Assembly: GCF_017163755.1 (NCBI RefSeq)
Contig: NZ_JAFIWC010000004.1
Location: forward strand, 124,001 to 188,000
Length of the DNA: 64,000 nt
DNA from: Xanthomonas sp.
Lineage (GTDB): Bacteria > Pseudomonadota > Gammaproteobacteria > Xanthomonadales > Xanthomonadaceae
Direction of reading: 5' to 3'
How positions within the stretch are numbered: the stretch's first letter is position 1; every line of letters starts with the position of its first letter. Below the pieces are notes generated by a model. The model had not been told where the DNA came from. It saw only the letters and a program-made list of their open reading frames with translations, and did no database searches. The position numbers were made by a program, and so were the translations under genes. Of this stretch, positions 18,238 through 29,196 are shown one piece after another.

Positions 18238-21200
18238 CTAGCGATCGGCGGCGGATGCCGGCGGCGCCGAAGCGGCGGCCAGGCCGGCGTAGATCGCCTC
18301 GGCGAGCATGTCGCCGGTCACCGGCTTGCGCACGAAGCCGACGAAGCCCGCCGCGCGCGTCTGCGCCTCGGCCTCGGCGTCCGAGCGCGCGGTCACCGCG
18401 ATCAGCGCGAAATCGTGGCCGAGCCCGCGCAGCTGCCGCGCCAGCGCCAGGCCGTCCAGGCCCGGCAGGTCCAGGTCCAGCAGCGCCACGTCGAACGTGG
18501 CCTGCGTGGCCTCGGTCAGCGCCGCCAGCCCGTGCGCGGCGTGCACCACGCGATGCCCGCGCGCGCGCAGCAGCGCGCTCATCACCTCGGCGACGGTGGG
18601 CTCGTCCTCGACCAGCAGGATCTGCAGCGGCGCCTGCGGCCGCGGCGCGGGCACGGCGTCGCCGGCCTCGGCGCCGTCGCGCGGCTGCCACGGCAACGGC
18701 AGCTCGACGCGGAAACGCGCGCCGTGGCCGAGCCGGCTGTCGACCTGGATGCGCCCGCCCATCGCCGCCGCCAGCTCCTGGCTGATCGCCAGGCCCAGTC
18801 CGCTGCCGCCATAGCGCGCGGCGGTCCGCGGCCCTTCGCCCTGCTCGAAGCGCTTGAACAGCCGCGTCTGCTGCTCGGCGCTGATGCCCGGGCCGGTGTC
18901 GATCACCTCGAAGCACAGGCCCTGCGCCGGTGGCGCGTGCAGCGGCGCCAGCTGCAGCATCACGCCGCCGCTGTCGGTGAACTTGATCGCGTTGCCGAGC
19001 AGGTTGAGCAGGATCTGCCGCACCCGCACCACGTCGCCGGTGGCCATGCACGCGCCGGGCATCGCGTCCTGGCACTGGAAGTGCAGCCCGCGCGCCTGCG
19101 CCAGCGGCGCCATCAGGTTCACCACCTCGGCCAGCAGCAGTTGCAGGTCGAACGGGTGCGGGTCCAGCTGCAGCCGGCCGGCTTCGATGCGCGCCAGGTC
19201 CAGCGCGTCGTTGACCAGATGCAGCAGGTGCGTGCCGGCGCGGCGGATCGATTCGGTGTAGCCGCGCTGGGTCGCATCCAGCGGCGTGGTCAGCAGCAGT
19301 TCGCTCATGCCCAGCACCCCGGTCATCGGCGTGCGCACCTCGTGGCCGAGCATGGCCAGGAAGCGGGTCTTGGCCAGCGACGCCTGCTCGGCCACTTCCT
19401 GCTTGTGCAGCGCCAGCTGCCAGGCGTGCTGCCGGCGCAGGCGCCGGCGGTAGGCATGCAGCGAACCGAGCAACGACAGCGCGAGCAGGACCGCCAGCGC
19501 GGCCACGCCCCAGGCGCTGCGCCACCACGGCGGGCGCATGCGGAAATCGATCCGCAGCGACGGCGACCAGGCACCGTCGCGGGTCCGGGCCTGGATCTCC
19601 AAAACGTTGTCGCCGGCGGGCAGCTGCGGCAGCGTGCGCTCGCCGCTTGCGCCCACCATCACCCAGTCGCGGTCGTAGCCGTGCAGGCGGAAGCGGTACG
19701 CGTGCCCTTCCGGATCGACGAACGACAGCAGCCGCGCGACCACGCGCAGGTCGCGGTCCTGCGGCCGCAGCACGAAGCCGCCATCGCGCGGCAGCGTCAC
19801 CGGCGTCTCGCCGCGCCGCACCTGCACGCTCTCCACGCTCAGCGCCAGCGGCACCGGCGGCGGATCGGGCTGCTGCGTGTCCAGCAGCGCCACCGTGCCG
19901 TCGGCGGCGGCGGCGACCAGCACGCCGTCGGCGCCCAGCAGCAGCCCGCGATTGACCAGTTCCTGGCTGCCCAGGCCGTCGCGGGTGCCGAACCCGCGCA
20001 CCGGCACCGCCTGCCGCGGATCCACCCGGAACAGGCCGCGGCGCATCGCCAGCCAGGCCCGCCCCTGCGCATCGACGGCCAGGCCGCTGGACTCGGTGGC
20101 CGGCACGCCGTCGGCGCCGGCATAGCGGCGCACGCGCTGCCAGCGCCCGCCGTCGCGGCGCCATTGCTCCAGTCCGGAGCGGCGGTGCAGCCACAGCGTG
20201 CGCGCGTCGGCGAAGGCGAACGACTGCACCCGCTCCTGGCCGAACTCGGCCGGGGTGCGGAACTGCCCGGCGCCGGCGTCCCAGTACTGGAAACGCTCGG
20301 CCGCCAGCCACGGCACGCCGTCCGGACTCAGTTCGAAGGCGGCGATGTCGGCGCCGGCCAGGCCACGCTGGCCGGCGGGGATGTTGTCCAGCACCCGGCC
20401 ATCGCCGGTGGCGCGCAGCTGCACGCCGAAGCCCGGCGCGGCGTCCCACAGCGTGCCGTCGGCGCCCTGCCGCAGCCAGGCGTTGTTGCCGAGCTCGGGC
20501 GTGGGATCGGGGCTGCCCGGGGTGCGGCCCCAGCGCCGCAGCGCACCGCCCGCGGCCGGCCCGCGCGCCAGCGTCGAACTGCCGCCCAGCCACAGCTGCC
20601 GGTTGCGGTCCTCGAGCAGCGACATCAGCCGGTCGCCGATCGGGCCATCCCAGGCCGGCGCGGTCAGCGCGCCGCTGCGCGTGTCCAGCCGGTAGACGCT
20701 ACCGCCGGCGCCGCCCAGCCAGACCCCGCCGCCCTGCGCCGGCGCCAGCCCGCCATAGATGTCGGCCGGCAGCCCTTGCGCCGGGCCGAGCACCGCCAGC
20801 CGCCGCCAGTCCGGGCGCAGGTAGCCCAGGCCGCGCGTGGGCAGCGGCACCCACAGCCCGCCTTCCCGGTCGCGCAGCAGGCTGGCCACCACGTTGGCGC
20901 CGGACACCGCCGCATCGCCTTCGCTGATCCGCCGGATCGCCGCATCGGCCGGCTTGTGCCACAGCCCTTCGCCGTTGCCGGCCCAGTAGCCGCCGGCGCC
21001 GTCCTCGCCGATGGTCAGCACCGCCCGCTGCAGCGGGCCGATCCAGTCCGCACGGTGCCAGCGGCCGGCGCGATCGAGCCGGAACAGGCCGGTGTTGGCG
21101 CTGACCCACAGGCCGTCGTGCAACGCGGTGATCGAGATGATCGCCTGCCGCGCCTGGGTGCCGTCGGCGAGCCGGTACGCCAGCGCACGCTTGCCGTCGT

Positions 21201-21828
21201 AGCGGACCAGGCCCTTGACCGTGCCCACCCACAGCACCCCGGCACGATCGAAGGCCAGAGTCACGATCGCGCTGTCGAGCATCGCATCGACCGCCGGCTC
21301 GCCAGCGCGCACGCGCTGCAGCCCGCCACCGTCCCGTACCCGGTACAGGCCGCCGCTGTAGGTGCCGAAGAACACGTCCTCGCCGCGGCTGGCGATCGCG
21401 AACACCTCGTCGCTGCGCATCGCCGGCTGCGTGGCCATGTTGAAATGGCGGAAGCCGCGCCGCTCGGCGTCGAGCACGCTCAGCCCGCCGCCTTCGCAGG
21501 CGACCCAGACCCGGTTGCGCGCATCCACGTGCAGTTCCTGCACGTAGTTGCAGCGCAGCGACTGCGGGTCGTCCGGCTCGTGGCGCCAGGTACGGAACTC
21601 GCGGCCGTCGTAGCGCGCCAGGCCGTCGCCGCTGGCCACCCACAGGTAGCCGTCCCGATCCAGCCCCAGCCGCGAGATCTCGCTGGACGGCAGGCCCTGC
21701 TCGGCGCCGAGCACGCGGAACCGCGGCAGTTCCGGCACCGCGGCGGCGGCCAGCGCATACCAGCCGGCCAGCAGGCAGAGCGCGAGCGTCCATCCGCGCC
21801 GCAGGCGCCGGGGACGGGGTGTGTGCAT
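18238..21828 (-). CDS. Hybrid sensor histidine kinase with two-component propeller sensor (2)
   Basis: 1196-residue paralogue of the kinase at 14233-17802 with the same domain order: N-terminal export segment (about 10-30), Reg_prop propeller repeats (about 35-665), Y_Y_Y (about 690-760), membrane helix (about 774-793), HisKA with His829, HATPase_c, and a receiver with phospho-acceptor Asp1118 in LLDLDLPG. The kinase and receiver halves are very close to the first copy, the sensor halves much less so, which implies different ligands feeding a similar output. No Hpt domain. Start ATG at 21828. Confidence 0.93.
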   Translation of the reverse strand: MHTPRPRRLRRGWTLALCLLAGWYALAAAAVPELPRFRVLGAEQGLPSSEISRLGLDRDGYLWVASGDGLARYDGREFRTWRHEPDDPQSLRCNYVQELHVDARNRVWVACEGGGLSVLDAERRGFRHFNMATQPAMRSDEVFAIASRGEDVFFGTYSGGLYRVRDGGGLQRVRAGEPAVDAMLDSAIVTLAFDRAGVLWVGTVKGLVRYDGKRALAYRLADGTQARQAIISITALHDGLWVSANTGLFRLDRAGRWHRADWIGPLQRAVLTIGEDGAGGYWAGNGEGLWHKPADAAIRRISEGDAAVSGANVVASLLRDREGGLWVPLPTRGLGYLRPDWRRLAVLGPAQGLPADIYGGLAPAQGGGVWLGGAGGSVYRLDTRSGALTAPAWDGPIGDRLMSLLEDRNRQLWLGGSSTLARGPAAGGALRRWGRTPGSPDPTPELGNNAWLRQGADGTLWDAAPGFGVQLRATGDGRVLDNIPAGQRGLAGADIAAFELSPDGVPWLAAERFQYWDAGAGQFRTPAEFGQERVQSFAFADARTLWLHRRSGLEQWRRDGGRWQRVRRYAGADGVPATESSGLAVDAQGRAWLAMRRGLFRVDPRQAVPVRGFGTRDGLGSQELVNRGLLLGADGVLVAAAADGTVALLDTQQPDPPPVPLALSVESVQVRRGETPVTLPRDGGFVLRPQDRDLRVVARLLSFVDPEGHAYRFRLHGYDRDWVMVGASGERTLPQLPAGDNVLEIQARTRDGAWSPSLRIDFRMRPPWWRSAWGVAALAVLLALSLLGSLHAYRRRLRRQHAWQLALHKQEVAEQASLAKTRFLAMLGHEVRTPMTGVLGMSELLLTTPLDATQRGYTESIRRAGTHLLHLVNDALDLARIEAGRLQLDPHPFDLQLLLAEVVNLMAPLAQARGLHFQCQDAMPGACMATGDVVRVRQILLNLLGNAIKFTDSGGVMLQLAPLHAPPAQGLCFEVIDTGPGISAEQQTRLFKRFEQGEGPRTAARYGGSGLGLAISQELAAAMGGRIQVDSRLGHGARFRVELPLPWQPRDGAEAGDAVPAPRPQAPLQILLVEDEPTVAEVMSALLRARGHRVVHAAHGLAALTEATQATFDVALLDLDLPGLDGLALARQLRGLGHDFALIAVTARSDAEAEAQTRAAGFVGFVRKPVTGDMLAEAIYAGLAAASAPPASAADR

Positions 21829-22066
21829 CGGTAGCTACTCCTGGGGCGTTGGCCGGTCGGCGCGGGTGAACGCCGGCACACCGCCGGCAACGCACCGCGC
21901 GCACGCGCCGATCGCGCCGGCGTCCTGTCGCGGCAGCGTCCTTATACCGCGGAGGCGCCTGCAAAATCACTCGCCGCGCGCCGCGCAACGAACCGTTGCG
22001 TCCCGCGCCGGCGCAAGCGCCCCGACTGGGCCTAGAATCCGCCTACCTCTTCCGCGGCCCCTTCCG

Positions 22067-22726
22067 ATGCTTCAGCGCCATGCGCTCGCCCTGCTGCTGA
22101 CGCTGCCGTCCGCCACCGCGCTGGCCGCGCCGGCGCAGTACGCGCTGGACCCGGTGCACACCCGCGTGCTGTTCGCGATCGAGCACGCCGGTTTCTCCAA
22201 GGCGCTGGGCACGGTCTCCGGCAGCAGCGGCACCCTGGTGTTCGATCCGGACGACTGGACCAGCGCGCGCCTGCAGGCGCAGGTGCCGCTGCAGCGGCTC
22301 GACCTGGGCGACGAGAAGTGGAACCGCGCCGCGCTGGCGCGCAACCTGCTCGACGGCGAGCGCTACCCCGAGGCGCGGTTCGTCTCCACCCGGATCGAGC
22401 CGATCGACGCCACCCACGCGCGCGTGTTCGGCGAACTGAGCCTGCACGGGGTCAGCCGCGAGATCGCGCTGGAGGTGACCCTCAACGCGCTCAAGCGGCA
22501 TCCGCTGCCGCCGTTCCGGCGCACCGTGGGCTTCTCCGCCACCGCCACGCTGCAGCGCGCCGACTTCGGCATCGATGCCTGGCCGTCGATGATCGGCGCC
22601 ACCGTGGAGCTGCGTATCGAAGCCGAGGCCACCCGCCAGGGCCGCGCCGAACGCGACGATCCGGCCCAAGCCGCCCCCACCGATCCGCCGGTTGCACCGG
22701 ACCCCACGCAGGAGCCGTCGCCATGA
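22067..22726 (+). CDS. YceI-family periplasmic protein (1)
   Basis: 219-residue exported lipocalin-like YceI protein with a signal peptide ending near ALAA (residue 20). The fold binds isoprenoid or other lipids in the characterised relatives. Seen: YALDPVHTRVLFAIEHAGFS, the middle LSLHGVSREIALEV strand, and RADFGIDAWPSMIG. The tail after 195 is Pro/Asp-rich and disordered. A TAGAAT box lies at 22033-22038. The stop overlaps the cytochrome start (ATGA). Confidence 0.9.
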   Translation: MLQRHALALLLTLPSATALAAPAQYALDPVHTRVLFAIEHAGFSKALGTVSGSSGTLVFDPDDWTSARLQAQVPLQRLDLGDEKWNRAALARNLLDGERYPEARFVSTRIEPIDATHARVFGELSLHGVSREIALEVTLNALKRHPLPPFRRTVGFSATATLQRADFGIDAWPSMIGATVELRIEAEATRQGRAERDDPAQAAPTDPPVAPDPTQEPSP

Positions 22727-23280
22727 AGAACACCGAACGCTGGGGCGGCGTCAGCCAGACCCTGCACTGGCTGATCGCCCTGTTGATCCTGCTGCTGGGC
22801 GTGGTCGGCTTGGTCATGGGCGAACTGCCGAAGACGCCGAAGTACTTCTGGGTGTACACCGCGCACAAGTCGCTGGGCCTGTCGGTGCTGGCGCTGGTGA
22901 TCGCGCGGCTGGGCTGGCGCCTGTACGCCGGCGCGCCGCAGCCGGTGCCGGGCACGCCGCGCTGGCAGGAGCGCATCGCCGGCGCCACCCATGTGCTGCT
23001 GTACGTGCTGATCTTCGCCATGCCGCTGTCCGGCTGGCTGTACGACTCGGCCAGCGGGCTGCGCCCGTTCCGCTGGTTCGGCTTGGTCGCCGTGCCCAAG
23101 CTCAGCGCCCCCGACGAACGCCTGCGCGACCTGGCGCACGGCGTGCACGAATGGGGCTTCTGGCTGCTGATCGCGGTGGTGGTGGCGCATGCGGCCGCCG
23201 CGTTCTACCACCACCTGTTCCAACGCGATGCCACGCTGGCGCGGATGCTGCCGCGCGGCTGGCTTTCCCCCAAATCCTGA
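22723..23280 (+). CDS. Cytochrome b561 (CybB/YceJ-like)
   Basis: 185-residue inner-membrane di-haem cytochrome b561. Four helices are visible (about 12-32, 48-65, 88-108 and 142-165), with candidate haem histidines at QTLHWLI (about 16), AHKSLG (about 48), HGVHEWG (about 140) and VAHAAAAFYHH. Known relatives pass electrons between quinol and periplasmic or superoxide acceptors. It lies between two YceI genes as one operon; E. coli has one yceI-yceJ pair. Confidence 0.9.
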   Translation: MKNTERWGGVSQTLHWLIALLILLLGVVGLVMGELPKTPKYFWVYTAHKSLGLSVLALVIARLGWRLYAGAPQPVPGTPRWQERIAGATHVLLYVLIFAMPLSGWLYDSASGLRPFRWFGLVAVPKLSAPDERLRDLAHGVHEWGFWLLIAVVVAHAAAAFYHHLFQRDATLARMLPRGWLSPKS

Positions 23281-23291
23281 GGAGTCGTCCG

Positions 23292-23858
23292 ATGTCGTCC
23301 CGTTTCGCTTCCCCCGCCGCCGTCGCCGCCAGCCTGGTGGCGATGTTCGCCACCGCGCCGGCGCTGGCCGCCGACTACGTGCAGGCGCCGGGCTCGAGCC
23401 TGGTGTTCGCCAGCAAGTACGACGGCGAGGTGTTCACCGGCCAATTCCCCGGCTTCGACACCAAGCTCAGCTTCGACCCGGCCAACCTGGCCGCCTCCAA
23501 GCTCGACGTCACCATCCCGCTGGCCGGCGCCAAGAGCGGCAATGCCGACCGCGACTCCACGCTGCAGGGCGCGGATTTCTTCAACGTGGCCAAGTTCGCC
23601 ACCGCGCGCTACAGCGCCAGCAAGTTCCGCGCGCTGGGCGGCAACCAGTACGCGGCTGATGGCACCCTGGAACTGCGCGGGGTCAGCAAGCCGGTGACCC
23701 TGACCTTCACCTGGACCCCGGGGGCGCAACCGGTGCTGGCCGGCAAGGCGGTGGTCAAGCGCCTGGACTTCGGCGTGGGCGGCGGCGACTGGGCCGACAC
23801 CGGCACCATCCCGAACGAAACCGCGATCAGCACCAAGGTCGTGTTCAAGGCGAAGTGA
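23292..23858 (+). CDS. YceI-family periplasmic protein (2)
   Basis: 188-residue exported YceI protein with a signal peptide cut after ALAA (about 27). Family strands are clear: SSLVFASKYDGEVFTGQFP, GADFFNVAKFATARYSASKF, LELRGVSKPVTLTFTW and LDFGVGGGDWADTG. It starts 11 bp after the cytochrome stop with GAGGAG as ribosome site, so all three genes form one operon. A strong terminator follows. Confidence 0.92.
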   Translation: MSSRFASPAAVAASLVAMFATAPALAADYVQAPGSSLVFASKYDGEVFTGQFPGFDTKLSFDPANLAASKLDVTIPLAGAKSGNADRDSTLQGADFFNVAKFATARYSASKFRALGGNQYAADGTLELRGVSKPVTLTFTWTPGAQPVLAGKAVVKRLDFGVGGGDWADTGTIPNETAISTKVVFKAK

Positions 23859-23893
23859 GTCGCCACTGGCCGGCGCGAACGCCCGGCCGCTGG

Positions 23894-23928
23894 GCGGCGG
23901 ACCACTCGTCGGGTCCGCCGCTTTTTTT
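23894..23928 (+). terminator. Rho-independent terminator of the YceI operon
   Basis: A 10-bp perfect stem, GCGGCGGACC / GGTCCGCCGC, with an eight-base loop, followed directly by seven T. Ends the YceI-cytochrome-YceI unit. Confidence 0.92.
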
Positions 23929-24083
23929 ATGCGCGCAGAAGGCAGGGATTCGTCGCGGCGGGCATTGCAGCGACCCGGACCGGAGCGCCCCGGCATGCAG
24001 GCGACGGTCCGGCGCGACCACACCGCGCAAGCGTCCGTGCAGCCACGCGGGCGTCGCGCCGCGGGCGAGGCGCCCGCGCTGCG

Positions 24084-24311
24084 CTATCGCGGCGCCAGCC
24101 ATTGGCCCAGCCGCGCCACATCGAACGGCCATTCCAGTTCGCGGCCGCCGGCATCGCGCAGCACCGGCACGCGCTCGCCGTAGCGCACTTCCAGCGCCGG
24201 ATCGCCATCGATGAACACGCTGTCGAACTCCGGCGCGCGCGCCTGCGCCAGCACCGCCAGCGCCAGGTCGCACAGATGGCAGTCGTCGCGCTGGAACAGG
24301 GTCAGTAGCAT
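24084..24311 (-). CDS. Glutaredoxin-like protein (short, CxxC)
   Basis: 75-residue thioredoxin-fold protein of the glutaredoxin-like (DUF836) type: LTLFQRDDCHLCDLA with a redox pair Cys11-Cys14, a conserved VPVLRDAG cis-proline strand near 50, and an end helix. It probably handles thiol-disulfide exchange in the cytoplasm. The ATG at 24311 gives the standard N-terminus; a longer in-frame start at 24335 adds eight residues unlike the family. Divergent from sdaA. Confidence 0.85.
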   Translation of the reverse strand: MLLTLFQRDDCHLCDLALAVLAQARAPEFDSVFIDGDPALEVRYGERVPVLRDAGGRELEWPFDVARLGQWLAPR

Positions 24312-24400
24312 GAACGTGGACTCCCAATGCTGCACTGCGGGTCATGTGCGAACGAGCGGAAGCTTAGAATAGCGGTCTTTACGCTCACCCTTCGGCAAGC

Positions 24401-25783
<1,383 letters not shown>

Positions 25784-25922
25784 CCGGCGTCCGCCGCGGG
25801 CGCCCGGCCCGCCTTCACGGCGGCGTTGCGGCGCGCAGACGACCCTGCGCGGCCCGCTCCGGATAAAGATCCGCCGTTCCGTGCCGATAGCAGGTTTGCC
25901 AACTCGCCAACCCGGCACTGGA

Positions 25923-28900
25923 ATGCCCTCGCCGCCTCGTCCTGCTTTCTGGTGCACGCTCGCGCTCAAGCTAGGCTTGTTCCTGGGCGCAGGACTATTG
26001 GCCGCCGCGCCCGCCGCCGCACTGCAGCCGGACAAGCAGTTCAACCACTACGAGCGCGACGAGTGGAGCCTGGAGCAGGGCCTGCCGCAGCTGAGCGTGG
26101 CGGCGCTGGCGCAGGACGCGGACGGCTATCTGTGGATCGGCACCATGGGCGGGCTGGCGCGCTTCGACGGCGTGCGCATGACCTCGTTCAGCGAAAGCGC
26201 GCCCGCGCACCTGCCCGGCACCATGATCAAGGCGCTGCGGGTGGGCCCGGACGGCAGCCTCTGGATCGGCACCTACCGCGGGCTGGCGCGCTACCGCGAC
26301 GGCGGCTTCAGCACGCTGCGCCCGCAGGACCCGCAGGCGCCCTTGCTCAACATCGAATCCATCGCCATCGACGACCAGGGCACGGTGCTGGTCGCCGCGC
26401 AACAGGGCGTCTATGCGGTGGTCGGCGAGCAACTGCAATTGCGCCACCGGCTCGCCGACGGCGCGTACGCGCTGCTGCCGCGCGCCGACGGCCTGTGGGT
26501 GGGCAGCCGCGGCGCGGTGCTGCGCTACCCCGCCGGCGGCGGGCAGGGCCAGTCGCTGCCGTTGCCTGAGGACGCGCGCCAGGCGCCGGTGCGGCAGCTG
26601 CTCGATGCGCAGGGCCGGCTGTGGGCCGGCACCCGCGACGGGCTGCTGTTCCGCGACGGCGAGCGCTGGCAGCGCCTGGCCGGCGCCGCCGACGCCAACC
26701 GCCGGCCGGTGGAAGCCCTGTTCCAGGACCGCGACGGCAACCTGTGGGTGGGACTGCCCGAAGAACTGCTGCGCCTGCGCCAGGGCCGCATCGTCGAACG
26801 CTATGCCGAGAGCGACCGCGGCCTGGGAGTCAGCGCGATCTTCGAGGACCGCGAGCGCAACCTGTGGCTGGGCAGCCGCTGGAAGGGCGTGATCCGGCTG
26901 TGGGACGGCTGGACCCGCCGCTACAGCCGCTACGAAGGCCTGCACGACGCGCTGGCGTGGTCGCTGGCGCGCGATCCCGACGGCTCGCTGTGGGTGGGCA
27001 CCGCCAGCGGCGTGGCGCGGCTGCGCGACGGCCGCTTCGAGCAGGTGCTGCGCCGCGAGCAGCTGCCGCAGGAGGACGCCTACACGCTGCTGGCCGAGCG
27101 CGGGCAGCTGTGGATCGGCACCCGCCGCGGCGCCTTGCTGTACCGCGACGGCAAGGCCACTACGCCGCCGCTGCTCGCGCCGCTGCGCGAACTGCAGGTC
27201 AACGGCATCGTCCGCGACCGCGCGCAGCGCCTGTGGTTCGCCACCAGCGACGGGGTGTTCCGCGCCGACGGCGCGCGGCTGCGCCGCTACGGCACCGCCG
27301 ACGGGCTGCGCGACGCGCGCGTGCGCCTGCTGCGCGAAACCCGCGACGGGCGCCTGCTGGTCGGCTCGCAGTCCGGCCTGTACGAACTGCGCGGCGAGCG
27401 CATGCATGCGTTGAGCGCGCCCGGTTCGCCGCTGGCCGACGCCGACATCACCGCCCTGCACGAACTGCCCGGCGGCCAGCTGCTGGTCGGCACCCTGTCC
27501 GAGCAGCTGTGGGTGTTCGACGGCCAACGCTGGACCATGTTCGACGACGCCGACGGCCTGCCCGGCAACACCGCGTTCTTCATCACCGACGATGGCCGCG
27601 GCACCGTCTGGGTCGCCGGCATGCGCGGCGTGTACCGGATGCCGCTGAAGAACCTGCTCGCGCGCATCCGCGCACCGGCGACCGAACTGCATGCCGAGCT
27701 GCTGCTCAACGAGCGCGGCCAGCGCCACGGCGGCGTGCAGGGCCTGTGCTGCAACGGCGCCGGCAACGGCAAGGGCTTCATCGAGAACGGCACGCTATGG
27801 CTGCCCAGCCGCGACGGCGTGGTGGCGATGGACACCGCCAGCATCGTCAAGAACGCCGTGCCTCCGCGGCCTCGGGTGGAGCGGGTGCGCGTGCAGGGCC
27901 GCTGGCAGCTGCCGCAGGCGCTGCTCGGCCAGCCCCTGCCGGTGGACGCGCGCGACCTGGATTTCGAGTTCACCGCCGCCTCGTTCCAGGCGCCGGAGAA
28001 CGTGGAGCTGAAATACCGCCTGCTCGGCTACGACACCGACTGGCGCATGCCCGAGGACATCCGCCAGCGCAGCGCCAGCTACACCAACCTGCCCGGCGGC
28101 GACTACGTGTTCGAGGTCACCGGCAGCAACAATGCCGGCGTATGGGCGGACAGCCCGGCGCGCCTGCCGTTCCGGATCCGGCCGCGCTTCCACGAGACGC
28201 TGTATTCGCGCCTGCTGCTCGGACTGGGCCTGGTTGCGCTGGTGCTGCTCGGCGTCCGCGTGGCGCGCATCGTCAACCGGCGCCAGCGCGAAGGGCTGGA
28301 GCGGCTGGTGCACGAACGCACCGAAGCCCTGCAGGCAGCCAACCAGCGCCTGCAGGAAGCCAGCTTCACCGACGAGCTGACCCAGCTGCGCAACCGACGC
28401 TACCTGTCGCTGCACATCCCCAGCGACATCGCGCTGTACCGGCGCATGGCCGCCAACGACCAGGACACGCTGGCGGCGGGCATGGTGTTCGCGCTGATCG
28501 ACGTCGACCATTTCAAGGCGATCAACGACAGCGGCGGCCACCACACCGGCGATGCGGTACTGCAGCAGATGGCCCGGCTGCTGGTCAGCCTGACCCGCGA
28601 AAGCGACTACGTGGTGCGCTGGGGCGGCGAGGAATTCCTGCTGGTGCTGCGCTCGGCGCCGCGCGAGAACCTCGGCGTGGCCGCCGAGCGCCTGTGCCGG
28701 GCGATCGCCGCGCATCCGTTCGAATTCGACCACGGTCGCATCGGCCAGGTCACCTGCTCGATCGGCCTGGCGGAGTTCCCGTTCGTGCACGACCCGGACC
28801 ACAAGCTGGGCTGGGAGCAGTTGCTGATCCTCGCCGATCGCGCGCTGTACCAGGCCAAGGCCAACGGACGCAACGGCTGGGCCGCGTACCGCCCGGTGCT

Positions 28901-28991
28901 CGGCGCCCAGGTCGAGCAGGTGCTGGCGGCGCTGCAGGAACCGGCCGACCGCATGCAGCACCATGCCTGCCTGACCCTGATGCACCGCTAG
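25923..28991 (+). CDS. Diguanylate cyclase with two-component propeller sensor
   Basis: 1022-residue envelope protein. Order: signal peptide (about 1-32), Reg_prop propeller (about 40-600, with repeats such as DADGYLWIGTMGGLARFDG), Y_Y_Y (about 665-745), membrane helix (about 757-777), short coiled coil, GGDEF domain. The active site is GGEEF at 901-905 and the inhibitory I-site RESD at 892-895, so active and product-inhibited c-di-GMP synthesis is predicted. An in-frame GTG at 25881 would add 14 residues; the ATG at 25923 sits directly before the signal sequence and is preferred. Third propeller protein within 15 kb. Confidence 0.92.
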   Translation: MPSPPRPAFWCTLALKLGLFLGAGLLAAAPAAALQPDKQFNHYERDEWSLEQGLPQLSVAALAQDADGYLWIGTMGGLARFDGVRMTSFSESAPAHLPGTMIKALRVGPDGSLWIGTYRGLARYRDGGFSTLRPQDPQAPLLNIESIAIDDQGTVLVAAQQGVYAVVGEQLQLRHRLADGAYALLPRADGLWVGSRGAVLRYPAGGGQGQSLPLPEDARQAPVRQLLDAQGRLWAGTRDGLLFRDGERWQRLAGAADANRRPVEALFQDRDGNLWVGLPEELLRLRQGRIVERYAESDRGLGVSAIFEDRERNLWLGSRWKGVIRLWDGWTRRYSRYEGLHDALAWSLARDPDGSLWVGTASGVARLRDGRFEQVLRREQLPQEDAYTLLAERGQLWIGTRRGALLYRDGKATTPPLLAPLRELQVNGIVRDRAQRLWFATSDGVFRADGARLRRYGTADGLRDARVRLLRETRDGRLLVGSQSGLYELRGERMHALSAPGSPLADADITALHELPGGQLLVGTLSEQLWVFDGQRWTMFDDADGLPGNTAFFITDDGRGTVWVAGMRGVYRMPLKNLLARIRAPATELHAELLLNERGQRHGGVQGLCCNGAGNGKGFIENGTLWLPSRDGVVAMDTASIVKNAVPPRPRVERVRVQGRWQLPQALLGQPLPVDARDLDFEFTAASFQAPENVELKYRLLGYDTDWRMPEDIRQRSASYTNLPGGDYVFEVTGSNNAGVWADSPARLPFRIRPRFHETLYSRLLLGLGLVALVLLGVRVARIVNRRQREGLERLVHERTEALQAANQRLQEASFTDELTQLRNRRYLSLHIPSDIALYRRMAANDQDTLAAGMVFALIDVDHFKAINDSGGHHTGDAVLQQMARLLVSLTRESDYVVRWGGEEFLLVLRSAPRENLGVAAERLCRAIAAHPFEFDHGRIGQVTCSIGLAEFPFVHDPDHKLGWEQLLILADRALYQAKANGRNGWAAYRPVLGAQVEQVLAALQEPADRMQHHACLTLMHR

Positions 28992-29059
28992 GCGCTAGGC
29001 GATGCACGTCCGAGATGGCGCTCGTCGCCGGCGGCATCGGTGGCGATGGGCCCCATCGG

Positions 29060-29095
29060 TGGCCCGGTCGCGACCGAAACTGCTCCCACCGCTTC
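29060..29095. repeat. Single REP-like unit
   Basis: One unit of the GTCGCGACCGAAACTGCTCC type with one stem mismatch compared with the clusters at 10.6 and 12.4 kb. It lies between the cyclase and hydrolase genes. Confidence 0.6.
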
Positions 29096-29196
29096 GCCGG
29101 CCGCAACGCTTGCGTAGGAAAACGCCGGCGCATTGACGGCGCCCGGCGCCGATGGCTTAGAGTGCGGGCTCCCCCCTCACACCGCCCCTTTTCGCC

